The notes: generated by a model from the letters alone, not told the origin. A stretch of DNA of 64,000 nt from Planctomycetales bacterium (GCA_026400835.1 JAPLOA010000098.1:62001-126000); one strand, 5' to 3'. Shown: positions 44,146 to 52,601, numbered from the stretch's first letter. Translations and numbers: made by a program.

Positions 44146-45200
44146 AAAGATTGTCCGGCTGCGGACTGTGGAACTGGTCGCAGTGGATTCGTACCACGCG
44201 ATGGTTTGGCGGCGGGATTTGACTTGTTGGCGGAGCCTGTCTGAGAAACGACTTCCCCAACAATCTCTGACAGCGAATCCAGCTCTTCAAGATATCGCTG
44301 GTCGGCCACTTCAGCTCGCCGACGAAGTTGTTCGTTGTCCAGGAGCAACTGCCTTTGTTGTTCCGCCATTTGCTGCATGGTCGTTTTTGCCTTCAACGTA
44401 TCAAGCTGAAGTTCACTTAATTTTTGATTCATCTCGTGAACTTGCTTCTCGCACTCCGCTATCTTCTCGGGAGGCGAGATTGCGTCGGTAAGGTATCCGT
44501 GGTTGGGAACCATTCCGGGAGGACACACGACTGCCGGTAATGACCCTGAATGGGCCTGAGCCCGAAACGCTGAAGCGGGTGCTGCTGTCAGCTCTGGCCC
44601 ACTGAGAGCCTTTGAGCCCGGGAGTCCAGCTTGAACTGTCGCTGGTGGCAACCCGGGCGTCGTCAATTCAGATTGCCCGGGGACAAAGGCAGTCGCAGCG
44701 GGGATCGCCTGAGCAGTCTGCCCTTGTGCCCGACTTGTCGCAGCGAGGTCTGCAACCGGCGGCATGACCTCAGCAACTTGTTGCGATGTCTGTTGCTGAA
44801 CCGGCTGCTGTAGAGTAGCCGAAGCTTGCTGGGGCACAGCCGAGAGATCCACAGGCTGCTGCACATATGGCTGCTGTGCGACCGGCTGTTGCTGCATTGC
44901 TGGCTGCTGCTGTGTTCCATTATTGACCGGAGCGAAGTTCGCCACTGCTTGAGTCGCTGGCAGCGGAGCGACGGGTAGAGCGGTCAATGCATCAGCGCGA
45001 GGCGGCATTGAGGGAGCCGCACAGTCAGCTTTGGCCATCTCGGGATTGGCTGTCACCGGGGCCGGGAGAACTGGCTGTGCAAGCTTCGACTTACCGAGCA
45101 GATTCTTCGAGAACGCGCAGCCAGTGGAAAGACAGAGGCACAGTGCGATGATCAAGTGCAGCGATTGTGATGTTCTGATTAGGATTGAAGTTTGCGGCAT
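44142..45200 (-). CDS. Coiled-coil, Gln-rich lipoprotein
   Basis: 352 aa from ATG 45200 (GGAAG upstream); the frame is open to 45497 without a leader. Lipobox STGC at about residue 27. Residues 60-200 are low complexity, Gln/Pro/Ala-rich (QQQPAMQQQPVAQQPYVQQP). Residues about 235-325 form a heptad coiled coil (QVHEMNQKLSELQLDTLKA, then QRQLLLDNEQLRRR). Coupled to the next lipoprotein gene by an ATGA overlap. Placement after fliA suggests a flagellar or envelope structural role. Confidence 0.7.
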   Translation of the reverse strand: MPQTSILIRTSQSLHLIIALCLCLSTGCAFSKNLLGKSKLAQPVLPAPVTANPEMAKADCAAPSMPPRADALTALPVAPLPATQAVANFAPVNNGTQQQPAMQQQPVAQQPYVQQPVDLSAVPQQASATLQQPVQQQTSQQVAEVMPPVADLAATSRAQGQTAQAIPAATAFVPGQSELTTPGLPPATVQAGLPGSKALSGPELTAAPASAFRAQAHSGSLPAVVCPPGMVPNHGYLTDAISPPEKIAECEKQVHEMNQKLSELQLDTLKAKTTMQQMAEQQRQLLLDNEQLRRRAEVADQRYLEELDSLSEIVGEVVSQTGSANKSNPAAKPSRGTNPLRPVPQSAAGQSL

Positions 45201-45344
45201 GACCGTCTTCCGTTGCGAATTAAAAACGGAGTCAGCCGCGACACAGGCAATTGGATCACCGTGTCCTGCAGTCATTGCAACTGCTGACAATCGTTCGTTC
45301 ATCACCAGAGACTCCCGAATAACGTCGTTCAGGCACTCCACATG

Positions 45345-45423
45345 TTTATTCACTGCGCGGCCATGATTGAGGTAATGATGGGGATCATATGTCCCGCGAA
45401 CACCCGGACTCAATTTATGCCGC
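45345..45423 (+). repeat. Crossing-stem repeat, copy 2
   Basis: GCGCGG at 45355-45360, ATTGAGG 45366-45372, CCCGCG 45393-45398, CTCAAT 45409-45414. The middle also holds ATGAT-GGGG-ATCAT. It lies between two minus-strand genes, antisense to both. The remainder of the 336-bp gap 45201-45536 shows no other feature. Confidence 0.75.
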
Positions 45424-45536
45424 CCCAGGAATAATGGCTGGAACGCCTGACGAAAAAAGCTTTTACTGACTGAAAGAACTGAGATCGCTCGGGACAAGGT
45501 CAGGGAATGTACCTGTCCCGATTTGGTTCACGTTAG

Positions 45537-45764
45537 TTACTGGAGGGTCACACTGCCGTAAGCACATTCGACGACAGTGACTTCACCACACCCGCAGTGA
45601 ACCATGATTGCAACGACATCACCGGTCTCCGGATCAGTTTGAACGGAGACAGTGGATGGCTCCTTTGAGCAACGAGTTTGTTGTCCTAAGCGAACCGGGG
45701 CTTCACTGAATCGAACCTGCTGGCTTGATAAGACGCGACCTCGAGATGACAGCACGGTACTCAT
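45537..45764 (-). CDS. Small Cys-containing protein downstream of fliA
   Basis: 75 aa from ATG 45764. Unknown family. The first half is Ser/Arg/Gln-rich. The second half is a compact beta-like segment with three Cys (MVHCGCGEVTVVECAYG), which could bind a metal. It lies in line with the flagellar block, 129 bp after fliA. The composition and frame fit a real gene, but the small size keeps confidence moderate. Confidence 0.6.
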   Translation of the reverse strand: MSTVLSSRGRVLSSQQVRFSEAPVRLGQQTRCSKEPSTVSVQTDPETGDVVAIMVHCGCGEVTVVECAYGSVTLQ

Positions 45765-45893
45765 GTTTCAATCCGTTCCAGTTTCAATTCAGGGATGAAT
45801 TTTCAGGGTCGGCTATCAACTGGCTGTATTCAAAACCACACGTTGCCAGGAGAGATGCCGCAAAGAGTTTGGCTGCGGAAGCTGTCGTGTTGC

Positions 45894-46613
45894 TCAGCCT
45901 GTTTTCCGTCTGATGATTGACTTGAGCTGTAATTCTGCGGCTGCCAGAAGTCGAGACACGCGGGATTCCGACAGTCCCAGCACCTGTCCGATTTCCTTCA
46001 TTCGCATGTCTTCCATGTGATACATCGTGACCGCGAGCCGCATCTTTTTAGGGAGTTGTTCGATCGCATCGGCCAAAGCCATTCTTTCTTCGGCCCGGTG
46101 GGATCCTGCGTCGACCTGAGAATGGCGATGATCGGGTGTGGGCAGTTCTCCCAATTCATCCGCCCAGTTTTCGGGACGAGTTAACCGCATGGCGGTCAGG
46201 CAGTCTTCCACTTCGCGGACCGATAGACCGGTGGCATCTGACAGTTTCTCCGGAGTCAGGGGAGGTGCCATGTGAACGGATGCGTCTCTAATCAGAGCCC
46301 AGCTCTGGAGAATCGCCTGCGGGACCGGACAGTTGCGTCGCAGTTCATCCAGAATCGCACCGCGGATTCGCTGGTAAGCGAACGTTGTAAACGAGGCACC
46401 TCGATCCGGATCGTACTGTCCTGCGGCTTCCACAAGCCCCAGAATGCCAGCCGATTCAAGGTTTTCGTTATCAACATATTCCGGCAGTGATCCCAGAAGT
46501 TTTCCGAGGATGTGACGAACGTAAGAAAGATGTTCGATGATCAGACGATCTCGAAGATCCATCGTACAGACTTTATTGTACGCTTTTACAGCGGAATTCA
46601 TGCGAGTGCTCAT
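45894..46613 (-). CDS. fliA: Flagellar sigma factor FliA/WhiG (sigma-28)
   Basis: 239 aa. Region 2: RLIIEHLSYVRHILGKL, then LESAGILGLVEAAGQYDPDRGASFTTFAYQRIRGAI split over the -10 recognition helix. Region 3 follows (LTPEKLSDATGLSVREVEDC). Region 4 has LPKKMRLAVTMYHMEDMRM and the HTH LGLSESRVSRLLA. This is the FliA signature, directing late flagellar promoters. ATG 46613 or 46601 may be used. Copy 3 of the crossing-stem repeat lies 32 nt upstream in sense orientation. Confidence 0.92.
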   Translation of the reverse strand: MSTRMNSAVKAYNKVCTMDLRDRLIIEHLSYVRHILGKLLGSLPEYVDNENLESAGILGLVEAAGQYDPDRGASFTTFAYQRIRGAILDELRRNCPVPQAILQSWALIRDASVHMAPPLTPEKLSDATGLSVREVEDCLTAMRLTRPENWADELGELPTPDHRHSQVDAGSHRAEERMALADAIEQLPKKMRLAVTMYHMEDMRMKEIGQVLGLSESRVSRLLAAAELQLKSIIRRKTG

Positions 46614-46644
46614 TTGGATGATTTCGCAGTCTTATTCTTGGCAC

Positions 46645-46721
46645 AATTTGAAATGAGGCCGGGTGTGCGCGGGACATACCCTTGAGTGGTTAGCCTCAAT
46701 CGTGACCGCGGACTGAATAGT
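46645..46721 (-). repeat. Crossing-stem repeat, copy 3 (sense, upstream of fliA)
   Basis: Read on the minus strand: TATTCA (46719-46714), CCGCGG (46711-46706), ATTGAGG (46700-46694), CCCGCG (46673-46668), CCTCATT (46658-46652). Spacing from TATTCA to CCCGCG is identical to copy 2. Confidence 0.75.
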
Positions 46722-46764
46722 TGCTTCGTACCACTCGGAATTCTGGCCCAACGAATTCTGAGAT

Positions 46765-46989
46765 TTACTCAGAACGATTTTCAGCGCCGGGGTCTGCCAT
46801 CGTCTGCAGCAGTCTCACAAACCCGCGGATGCATATGGCAGAGATGATCGCGGCCGTGAAGGCACGCAGCACGATCTCTGCTGGTCCGGTGTTGCGAATT
46901 ATGCCGACGATCATCACCAAACAACTCACAAGCAGTCCGCAGGCCCGGCCCCACGGACGTCGATCGAGTATGATTTGATTGATATGCAT
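46765..46989 (-). CDS. Small membrane protein between flhA and fliA
   Basis: 74 aa from ATG 46989. A basic start (ILDRRPWGRA) precedes two hydrophobic helices (LLVSCLVMIVGII and AFTAAIISAICIRGFV). No family recognised. Its in-line position between flhA and fliA and the plausible membrane topology support a real gene. There is no strong ribosome-binding site. Confidence 0.55.
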   Translation of the reverse strand: MHINQIILDRRPWGRACGLLVSCLVMIVGIIRNTGPAEIVLRAFTAAIISAICIRGFVRLLQTMADPGAENRSE

Positions 46990-47089
46990 TGGATTCAGAT
47001 CTGTTACAACGAATTCTGATTAAGAGACCATGATGTTCAGAGCGATGAGGCAGTCCTCGGGATCGATCCGAGTTTCTTTGTTTTCATTG

Positions 47090-49204
47090 TCAGGCCGCAC
47101 CGCGAAGCTGTCCGGCTTCGTTGCTGGTTTCCGGACCAATAATGTCGTCGAACTGCAGCATCACTGCGGAATCAATCACCAGATCATTGGGGACTTCCTG
47201 GTAGGCGATTACTCCCACGTCGGGAGTTGTGCGTGCGAGCAATCGCTTGAGAGGACGCCGTACCTTCTGATCCACCAGCAGAGCCAGCGGTAATTGATTT
47301 CGCTCAGATTCCCGCGCGGCTTTGCCGACGGCTTCAATCAATCGCGTCAGCGGGCCAGCGCCCAACGCCAGCTGATCCTGATGCAGTGACTGCCGCATAC
47401 GCGAATCCAGTTTTGGCTCCATCGCGACAACTCGCAGACGACCATCGGTTCCACGGAAGCGTTCACAGACCAATCGGCCCAGATCAACGCGAACGTGATC
47501 GGTCAGATCTTCGCTGGTCTTGGTCTGAGGAGCATGATTCACGATGGACTCGAGAATCAGAGTAATATCGGCGAGGGGAATCCGATCCTCGGCCAGTTGA
47601 ACAAGAACCTGATGCAGCATTCCCATACGGATAGTCTCCGGTTTAATCTCTTCAACAATGGTGGGGGCAAACTCTTTGGCTCGATCGAGCATCTGCTTCA
47701 GAGCTTCACGCGTGAGCAATTCATGCGCGAAACGTTTCAGTACTTCACCAAGATGAGTAATCAGAACACTAAGCGGATCAACAACGGTGCATCCCTGAAT
47801 TTCAGCCAGCCTTCGGCTCTCGGAAACAATCCAGCGGGCATTCAGACCAAAAGCGGGTTCAGTTGTTGGTTCACCGGGCACACTGGAATGACGACCTTCA
47901 GGCAGGATCGCCAGCAACTGTTCCGTTCGAAGTTCACCGCCTGCGACTCTGCGACCTGCGACGAGGATGCGATACTCCTCGGGCTGCAAACCAGACAGAT
48001 TACTGTTCACGCGAATCGGAGGTATCCAAAGTCCCTGAGAACGGGAGAACTCCCTACGTAGAGCTGTGATTCGCTCTGAGAGACCCTTGACTCGCTTACT
48101 CTGAATGAACGGAACCAGCCGGGCTCCGACTTCAACGACAGCTCGGTCTGTCAGCAGGAACTCATCGAGATGGCGTTCATCGTCAGGCTGCGTCGGCTTG
48201 TCCGGATCTGTACCTGCAGGAGCAGCCTCGACCGAAGGAGCCGGTTTACTTCGATTGGCAATCAGCAACAACGCCACGGCAACACCCAGAAATGGCATTT
48301 TGGGAAGTCCGGGCATCAGAGCAATCAAGGCCAGAATGCCAGCCCCGATCCACATGGATCGTTGCGAATGAAAAAGCTGTCCGCCGATTTCATCACTGAG
48401 GCTGTCGTCCGACGTTGTTTTGGTAACCAGAATACCGGCCGAAGTTGCGATCACGAGTGCCGGGATCTGAGTGACCAGACCGTCGCCGACGCTCAGAATG
48501 GAGTAGGTTCGAACGGACTGGGCGAATGACATTCCGTTGACGACGCCCATGATGACGCCACCGACGAGATTCACGCCGGTAATGATCAATCCGGCGATTG
48601 CATCTCCACGGACGAATTTGCTGGCACCGTCCATCGCCCCGTAGAATTCTGTCTCACGAGATAACTCATCGCGTCGTCGACGGGCTTCTTTGTCGTTGAT
48701 GCTTCCGGCATTCAGTTCTGCATCGATCGCCATCTGCTTGCCGGGCATCGCATCCAATGTAAATCGAGCCGACACTTCGGCGATTCGCCCTGCACCTTTG
48801 GTGATCACCATAAACTGAATGGTCACCAGAATGAGGAAGATCGTCAGGCCGACGACCAGCTCTCCGCCCACGACGTAGTTACCGAACGCCGTCACGATAT
48901 GCCCCGCATCGCCTTCCAGCAGAATCAGTCGCGTTGTGGCGACGTTCAGTGACAGGCGATAAAGCGTGAGCAGCAGAAGCAGCGAAGGGAAGACGGTCAG
49001 CTCAAGGGCCCGTTTAGCGCTGAGCGTCACCAGCAGCAGCAGAACTGTCGCCGCCAAATTTGCCGCCAACAGCAAGTCCAGCAGCCACTGGGGCAGCGGA
49101 ACCAGCATGACCACCAGGCCGATAATCATGCCGAATGAAAGCAGAGTTTCGCTCTGCTTCATCCAGCTGCCGGTCGGAGGTATGGCGATTGCGGGCGTTG
49201 ACAT
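47090..49204 (-). CDS. flhA: Flagellar export gate protein FlhA
   Basis: 704 aa. Type III export gate subunit that forms the nonameric cytoplasmic ring and couples proton flow to secretion. N-terminal half with about eight helices and the FHIPEP block (YRLSLNVATTRLIL, then GAGRIAEVSARFTLDAMPGKQM). The cytoplasmic half follows from about residue 340 and ends in a short Gly/Ala tail. It lies 64 bp after fliP, without fliQ, fliR or flhB between. Confidence 0.95.
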   Translation of the reverse strand: MSTPAIAIPPTGSWMKQSETLLSFGMIIGLVVMLVPLPQWLLDLLLAANLAATVLLLLVTLSAKRALELTVFPSLLLLLTLYRLSLNVATTRLILLEGDAGHIVTAFGNYVVGGELVVGLTIFLILVTIQFMVITKGAGRIAEVSARFTLDAMPGKQMAIDAELNAGSINDKEARRRRDELSRETEFYGAMDGASKFVRGDAIAGLIITGVNLVGGVIMGVVNGMSFAQSVRTYSILSVGDGLVTQIPALVIATSAGILVTKTTSDDSLSDEIGGQLFHSQRSMWIGAGILALIALMPGLPKMPFLGVAVALLLIANRSKPAPSVEAAPAGTDPDKPTQPDDERHLDEFLLTDRAVVEVGARLVPFIQSKRVKGLSERITALRREFSRSQGLWIPPIRVNSNLSGLQPEEYRILVAGRRVAGGELRTEQLLAILPEGRHSSVPGEPTTEPAFGLNARWIVSESRRLAEIQGCTVVDPLSVLITHLGEVLKRFAHELLTREALKQMLDRAKEFAPTIVEEIKPETIRMGMLHQVLVQLAEDRIPLADITLILESIVNHAPQTKTSEDLTDHVRVDLGRLVCERFRGTDGRLRVVAMEPKLDSRMRQSLHQDQLALGAGPLTRLIEAVGKAARESERNQLPLALLVDQKVRRPLKRLLARTTPDVGVIAYQEVPNDLVIDSAVMLQFDDIIGPETSNEAGQLRGAA

Positions 49205-49268
49205 AAGTGATCTGGAAACTCAGTAAAGGATCAGGATTACGATGAACGATTCCGGGATTCGACTGTGC

Positions 49269-49946
49269 TCAATGAAAACTCAGACTCAGCACTTTGGCGA
49301 TAAGTTGCCAGCCATCGACCAGAACAAACAACAGAATTTTGAACGGTGTAGAGATCACCATTGGCGGCATCATCATCATGCCCAGTGACATGAGAATGAC
49401 TGAAACCACAAGGTCGATGAGAATGAACGGGATGTAGAGACAAAAGCCCATGATGAAGGCGGTCTTGAGTTCGCTGATGACATAGGCCGGGATCAGGACA
49501 TCAAACGGAGTACTCTCGGGACGTTCGATCGTGGTGACGTTGGCCATTCTCGCGAACAGAATGATGTCTGCTTTCCGAGTTTGGCGGATCATGAAGTCGT
49601 GAAGTGCGAAACGACCATTGTTCCAGGCAGCCTGACCGGTAATGGTCTCAGCCAGATAAGGCCGAATTGCTTCCTGTTCAATCTTTGTGAGCGTCGGCCC
49701 CATGACAAACAGAGTCAAAAACAGCGACAGGCCAAGGACAACCTGAGTCGGCGGAATTTCCTGTGTTGAAAGCGCGCGGCGAACGAAGGACAGGACGATC
49801 ACAATCCGAGTGAACGCCGTCATGGTAACGAGTGCTGCAGAAATCAGAGCCATCCCGCCGAGGAACAAGGCAACCTTGATCTGCGGCGAGAGTCCCTGAA
49901 ATGCTTCAGACTCCAGTATTTGTTGAACTGTTTGTGCGGAATCCAT
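49269..49946 (-). CDS. fliP: Flagellar export gate protein FliP
   Basis: 225 aa from ATG 49946; the frame extends to 50132, overlapping fliO. Core export-pore subunit. The family blocks MTAFTRIVIVLSFVRRAL, LFLTLFVMGPTL, AFIMGFCLYIPFILIDLVVS and MMMMPPMVIS are all intact. No separate signal peptide is obvious in the short form (MDSAQTVQQILE), unlike enteric FliP. Confidence 0.93.
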   Translation of the reverse strand: MDSAQTVQQILESEAFQGLSPQIKVALFLGGMALISAALVTMTAFTRIVIVLSFVRRALSTQEIPPTQVVLGLSLFLTLFVMGPTLTKIEQEAIRPYLAETITGQAAWNNGRFALHDFMIRQTRKADIILFARMANVTTIERPESTPFDVLIPAYVISELKTAFIMGFCLYIPFILIDLVVSVILMSLGMMMMPPMVISTPFKILLFVLVDGWQLIAKVLSLSFH

Positions 49947-49986
49947 TCCGACAGCCAGACGATTGAAAAAGGTAACTTGGCGAGAG

Positions 49987-50057
49987 CTTATTCTATACGT
50001 GGCCACTATTGAGGCGATTCTCGATAGGCTATCCCACGAATGATCGGCCTCAATTAA
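49987..50057 (+). repeat. Crossing-stem repeat, copy 4 (diverged)
   Basis: TATTCT, ACGTGG (49997-50002), ATTGAGG (50008-50014), CCCACG (50033-50038), CCTCAAT (50048-50054). The first stem has changed from CGCGG/CCGCG to CGTGG/CCACG, keeping pairing. The 3' end overlaps the fliO stop codon. It lies in the fliO-fliP gap, antisense to both genes. Confidence 0.65.
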
Positions 50058-51180
50058 AACTGTGCGAAGAATCGGTTTGTGTTTCAGAGGCAAGGACGGT
50101 GAGGTCTGTCCGAGCCTTTGCGGGACGTTCATAAATCAATGGCTCATCCGCTTCCGTCAATTCATCCTGAAAAGATGGAGGAGTCAGAACCAGTTGTTTG
50201 ATACCGCCAGCATCGAAGGCTACTAACGCTCGATGTCCAGCCATTTCGATCAGTGACACAGACCGACCCGGTCCGAGTGACAGAGTTTCAATCACGCGTG
50301 ATCGTGATCCAGGGGTTGGGAGCAGGCCACGTTGGCGTTGCCAGCGGCGAACTCCCAGAGCAGCCAAACTGAAGAGGCACAACGCGATCACAATCCACGC
50401 AACAGCTCGCGATAGAACCTGCACAGGACTGGTCTCAATAGCAACTTCGGCCCCGCGTTCCCCGATCGGGGCAGACGCACTCTTTGGTTTGGCATCATCT
50501 CGCAGGTCCAGAAACATGCCGGTATCGGCAGATGATTTGAGAGGCATTGAGATATCAGCAGGCTTTTGCTCAGACGCGGCCGATGGCGTTGGCTGAAGTT
50601 CAGAGATCGTTTCAGACTGACGGAGTGCAGTCAATGAACTACCTCTTGCCGCTGAGTTGCCAGGAGCCGTATCCGATTCTGGTTCCCATGCGGCTTGTTT
50701 GATGGCCGGTGAATTTTCGTCACCGCCGTGCGAGATCTCGCGATCATCAGTTTGATCCGGGACTCTGGTTCCATTGACCGAAGTCGCCGAGCGAGTGGAA
50801 CGGAGCGCAGAGGAACTCTGCTGCGTATTTCGGTGAGATTCGCTGCCGTTGCCATTGGAGCGAACCTGTGTCCGTGCCGTGCGCTGTGGCGTTTGTTCGA
50901 TCTGTTGAGGCTGTTCGATTCCGGCTTGCTGTTCGAGGAATCCCTTGAGCTTTGAATCGATGGCAGATGATTCACCGGCACCTGTTGTCGAACGTCTGCG
51001 GAATTGTCCAGAACCGCTGTGCGACTGCTGGCCCACCGCCGAGGAGGACACAACAGATGAAGCAAGAATTCCAGCGAAAACGACCAGAATCAGCGGCGAT
51101 ACCCATCGCGCACCGGGACGTCGGGTCAGAGTTGAACTCTGTACGCTGGTCGTCGTGGATGCTGATTCGAAAAGCCGCAT
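50050..51180 (-). CDS. fliO: FliO-like flagellar export protein with long periplasmic-type region
   Basis: 376 aa, far longer than typical FliO (about 100-150 aa). An N-terminal hydrophobic leader (WVSPLILVVFAGILA) is followed by ~210 residues of Ser/Gln/Arg-rich low complexity, then a transmembrane helix (VAWIVIALCLFSLAAL) and the FliO cytoplasmic domain (RVIETLSLGPGRSVSLIEM, then ALVAFDAGGIKQLVLTPP). FliO helps assemble the FliP ring, and it directly precedes fliP. The C-terminal domain makes the assignment good; the extension is unexplained. Confidence 0.85.
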   Translation of the reverse strand: MRLFESASTTTSVQSSTLTRRPGARWVSPLILVVFAGILASSVVSSSAVGQQSHSGSGQFRRRSTTGAGESSAIDSKLKGFLEQQAGIEQPQQIEQTPQRTARTQVRSNGNGSESHRNTQQSSSALRSTRSATSVNGTRVPDQTDDREISHGGDENSPAIKQAAWEPESDTAPGNSAARGSSLTALRQSETISELQPTPSAASEQKPADISMPLKSSADTGMFLDLRDDAKPKSASAPIGERGAEVAIETSPVQVLSRAVAWIVIALCLFSLAALGVRRWQRQRGLLPTPGSRSRVIETLSLGPGRSVSLIEMAGHRALVAFDAGGIKQLVLTPPSFQDELTEADEPLIYERPAKARTDLTVLASETQTDSSHSFN

Positions 51181-51301
51181 GATAAGTTTTCTGATGTGAA
51201 GTCTTTGAGCGTCTCCTGACGCTCAATCCTGTTCTGCTGTTTCGCCGTATCAGCCGGAACGCGTTAGCGTCCGGTTTCCCGAAGCTCTGTCCAATTCCTG
51301 T

Positions 51302-51718
51302 CTACCGTTTGCGAGCGGCCGAAGAGCGAGACGCATCTCGTCCTTCTTCCGCATTCACAATTTCTGTGATGCGAACGGCGAATCGATCATCGATGACGAC
51401 CACTTCGCCGCTGGCAATTCTGACGCCCTGAGCCATCACGTCGACTGGTTCCGAGACAGCTCGATTCAGTTCGACAACAGCTCCCTCACCCAATTTCAAC
51501 AGTTCACCGATCGGCATGGTGACTCGACCAATCTCCACAGAGATTTCGATGCTCACTTCTGCAAAACGTTCCAGCGGCATAGCCGTGCTGGCTCGAGTTC
51601 GCGATACCTGCGGAAACTCCACCGGATGTGCCTCAGGAACGGAGGGATCTCCGCCCGGCATAATCTGGTCGAGCGCCGATTCGGTCGCTTCGAGGGTCTC
51701 GGCTGACGGTTCGCTCAC
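51302..51718 (-). CDS. fliN: Flagellar motor switch protein FliN
   Basis: 138 aa from GTG 51718, with GAGGAG six bases upstream. The SPOA domain occupies about 45-125: VSIEISVEIGRVTMPIGEL, LGEGAVVELNR, then VRIASGEVVVIDDRFAVRI. The N-terminal ~40 residues are acidic (ATESALDQIMPGG) and could be an adaptor segment. It forms the C-ring with FliM, whose gene ends 10 bp upstream. Confidence 0.93.
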   Translation of the reverse strand: MSEPSAETLEATESALDQIMPGGDPSVPEAHPVEFPQVSRTRASTAMPLERFAEVSIEISVEIGRVTMPIGELLKLGEGAVVELNRAVSEPVDVMAQGVRIASGEVVVIDDRFAVRITEIVNAEEGRDASRSSAARKR

Positions 51719-51728
51719 GCCTGTCTCC

Positions 51729-52601
51729 TCATTCTTTTCTGGATGCCATAATACGGAACCCCTGTCGCTGCCCCAGACGACAAGGGAAGCCTAACCACTG
51801 CAGATGTCCGGAAACTCGCGCTTCCAGAGGACTGCCCGATGACTGATCAAGAATCAATGTGTCGCCCACGGCGAGGTTATTCATGTCGCCAAGCGTCAGA
51901 GTCGCTTTGCCAAGACTGACTGACATTGTGACCGGAAGCGTTTCCGCCAGGGCTCGCATCTGTGGTGAAACAGACTGATCAACGGCAGGAGGAATTGCGG
52001 ATTCATTGATGCCGATGGAGGCCAGACCGGCCTGAGGCATCAGCATCACAAACGTTTCTTCACCCACGGCCGTATTGATCTGACCCACGATTCGAACAAG
52101 ATTCTCGCGAGGCTGAAAGACACGGCTACGAAGGGGGCGAACGATGACCTGATCCATCTCGACGGGCAGCGGTGTCACTTCCGGCCAGCCCTGACTGAGA
52201 GCTCGAGCAATCTCGCCGAACAACAACTCAACCAGCGAAAGTTCCGCGGCAGTGAGTGCTCGCTGTTCCGGCCATTCTTCGCCCAACGTTCCCAGCATTT
52301 CACTGACGACAGTCAGAACGAGGCGATTGGAGAAGGCAACCATGCCGTCGAAGCGATCCGGACCAATCTTCAGGAGAGCCGCATAGCCGGGATCCGGAAG
52401 AGTCTGCTGAGCCTTTTGTGCGACCGATGAATCGATCCGAGCCGGCTGCATGGTGATTCGATCTCCAGCCAGCGCTTGCCAGTATTCCTGGAGCATCGAC
52501 GTGGCCGTCGCATTCCATGAAGACAGCGCGCGATTCGCCGATCCGGCCAGTCGGCGCGGTGCGGAGAAGTCGACACTGGAGAGTGAATCAGGACTCGTCA
52601 T
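51729..52601 (-). CDS. fliM: Flagellar motor switch protein FliM (short form)
   Basis: 290 aa, shorter than the usual ~330. The middle domain is present (FDGMVAFSNRLVLTVVSEML, then LTAAELSLVELLFGEI) and the C-terminal SPOA domain too (TMSVSLGKATLTLGDM, then LILDQSSGSPLEARV). The canonical N-terminal CheY-P-binding peptide (consensus SQxEIDALL) is not seen; the protein begins with MTSPDSLSSVDFSAP. Overlaps fliL by 4 bp (ATGA). Confidence 0.87.
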   Translation of the reverse strand: MTSPDSLSSVDFSAPRRLAGSANRALSSWNATATSMLQEYWQALAGDRITMQPARIDSSVAQKAQQTLPDPGYAALLKIGPDRFDGMVAFSNRLVLTVVSEMLGTLGEEWPEQRALTAAELSLVELLFGEIARALSQGWPEVTPLPVEMDQVIVRPLRSRVFQPRENLVRIVGQINTAVGEETFVMLMPQAGLASIGINESAIPPAVDQSVSPQMRALAETLPVTMSVSLGKATLTLGDMNNLAVGDTLILDQSSGSPLEARVSGHLQWLGFPCRLGQRQGFRIMASRKE

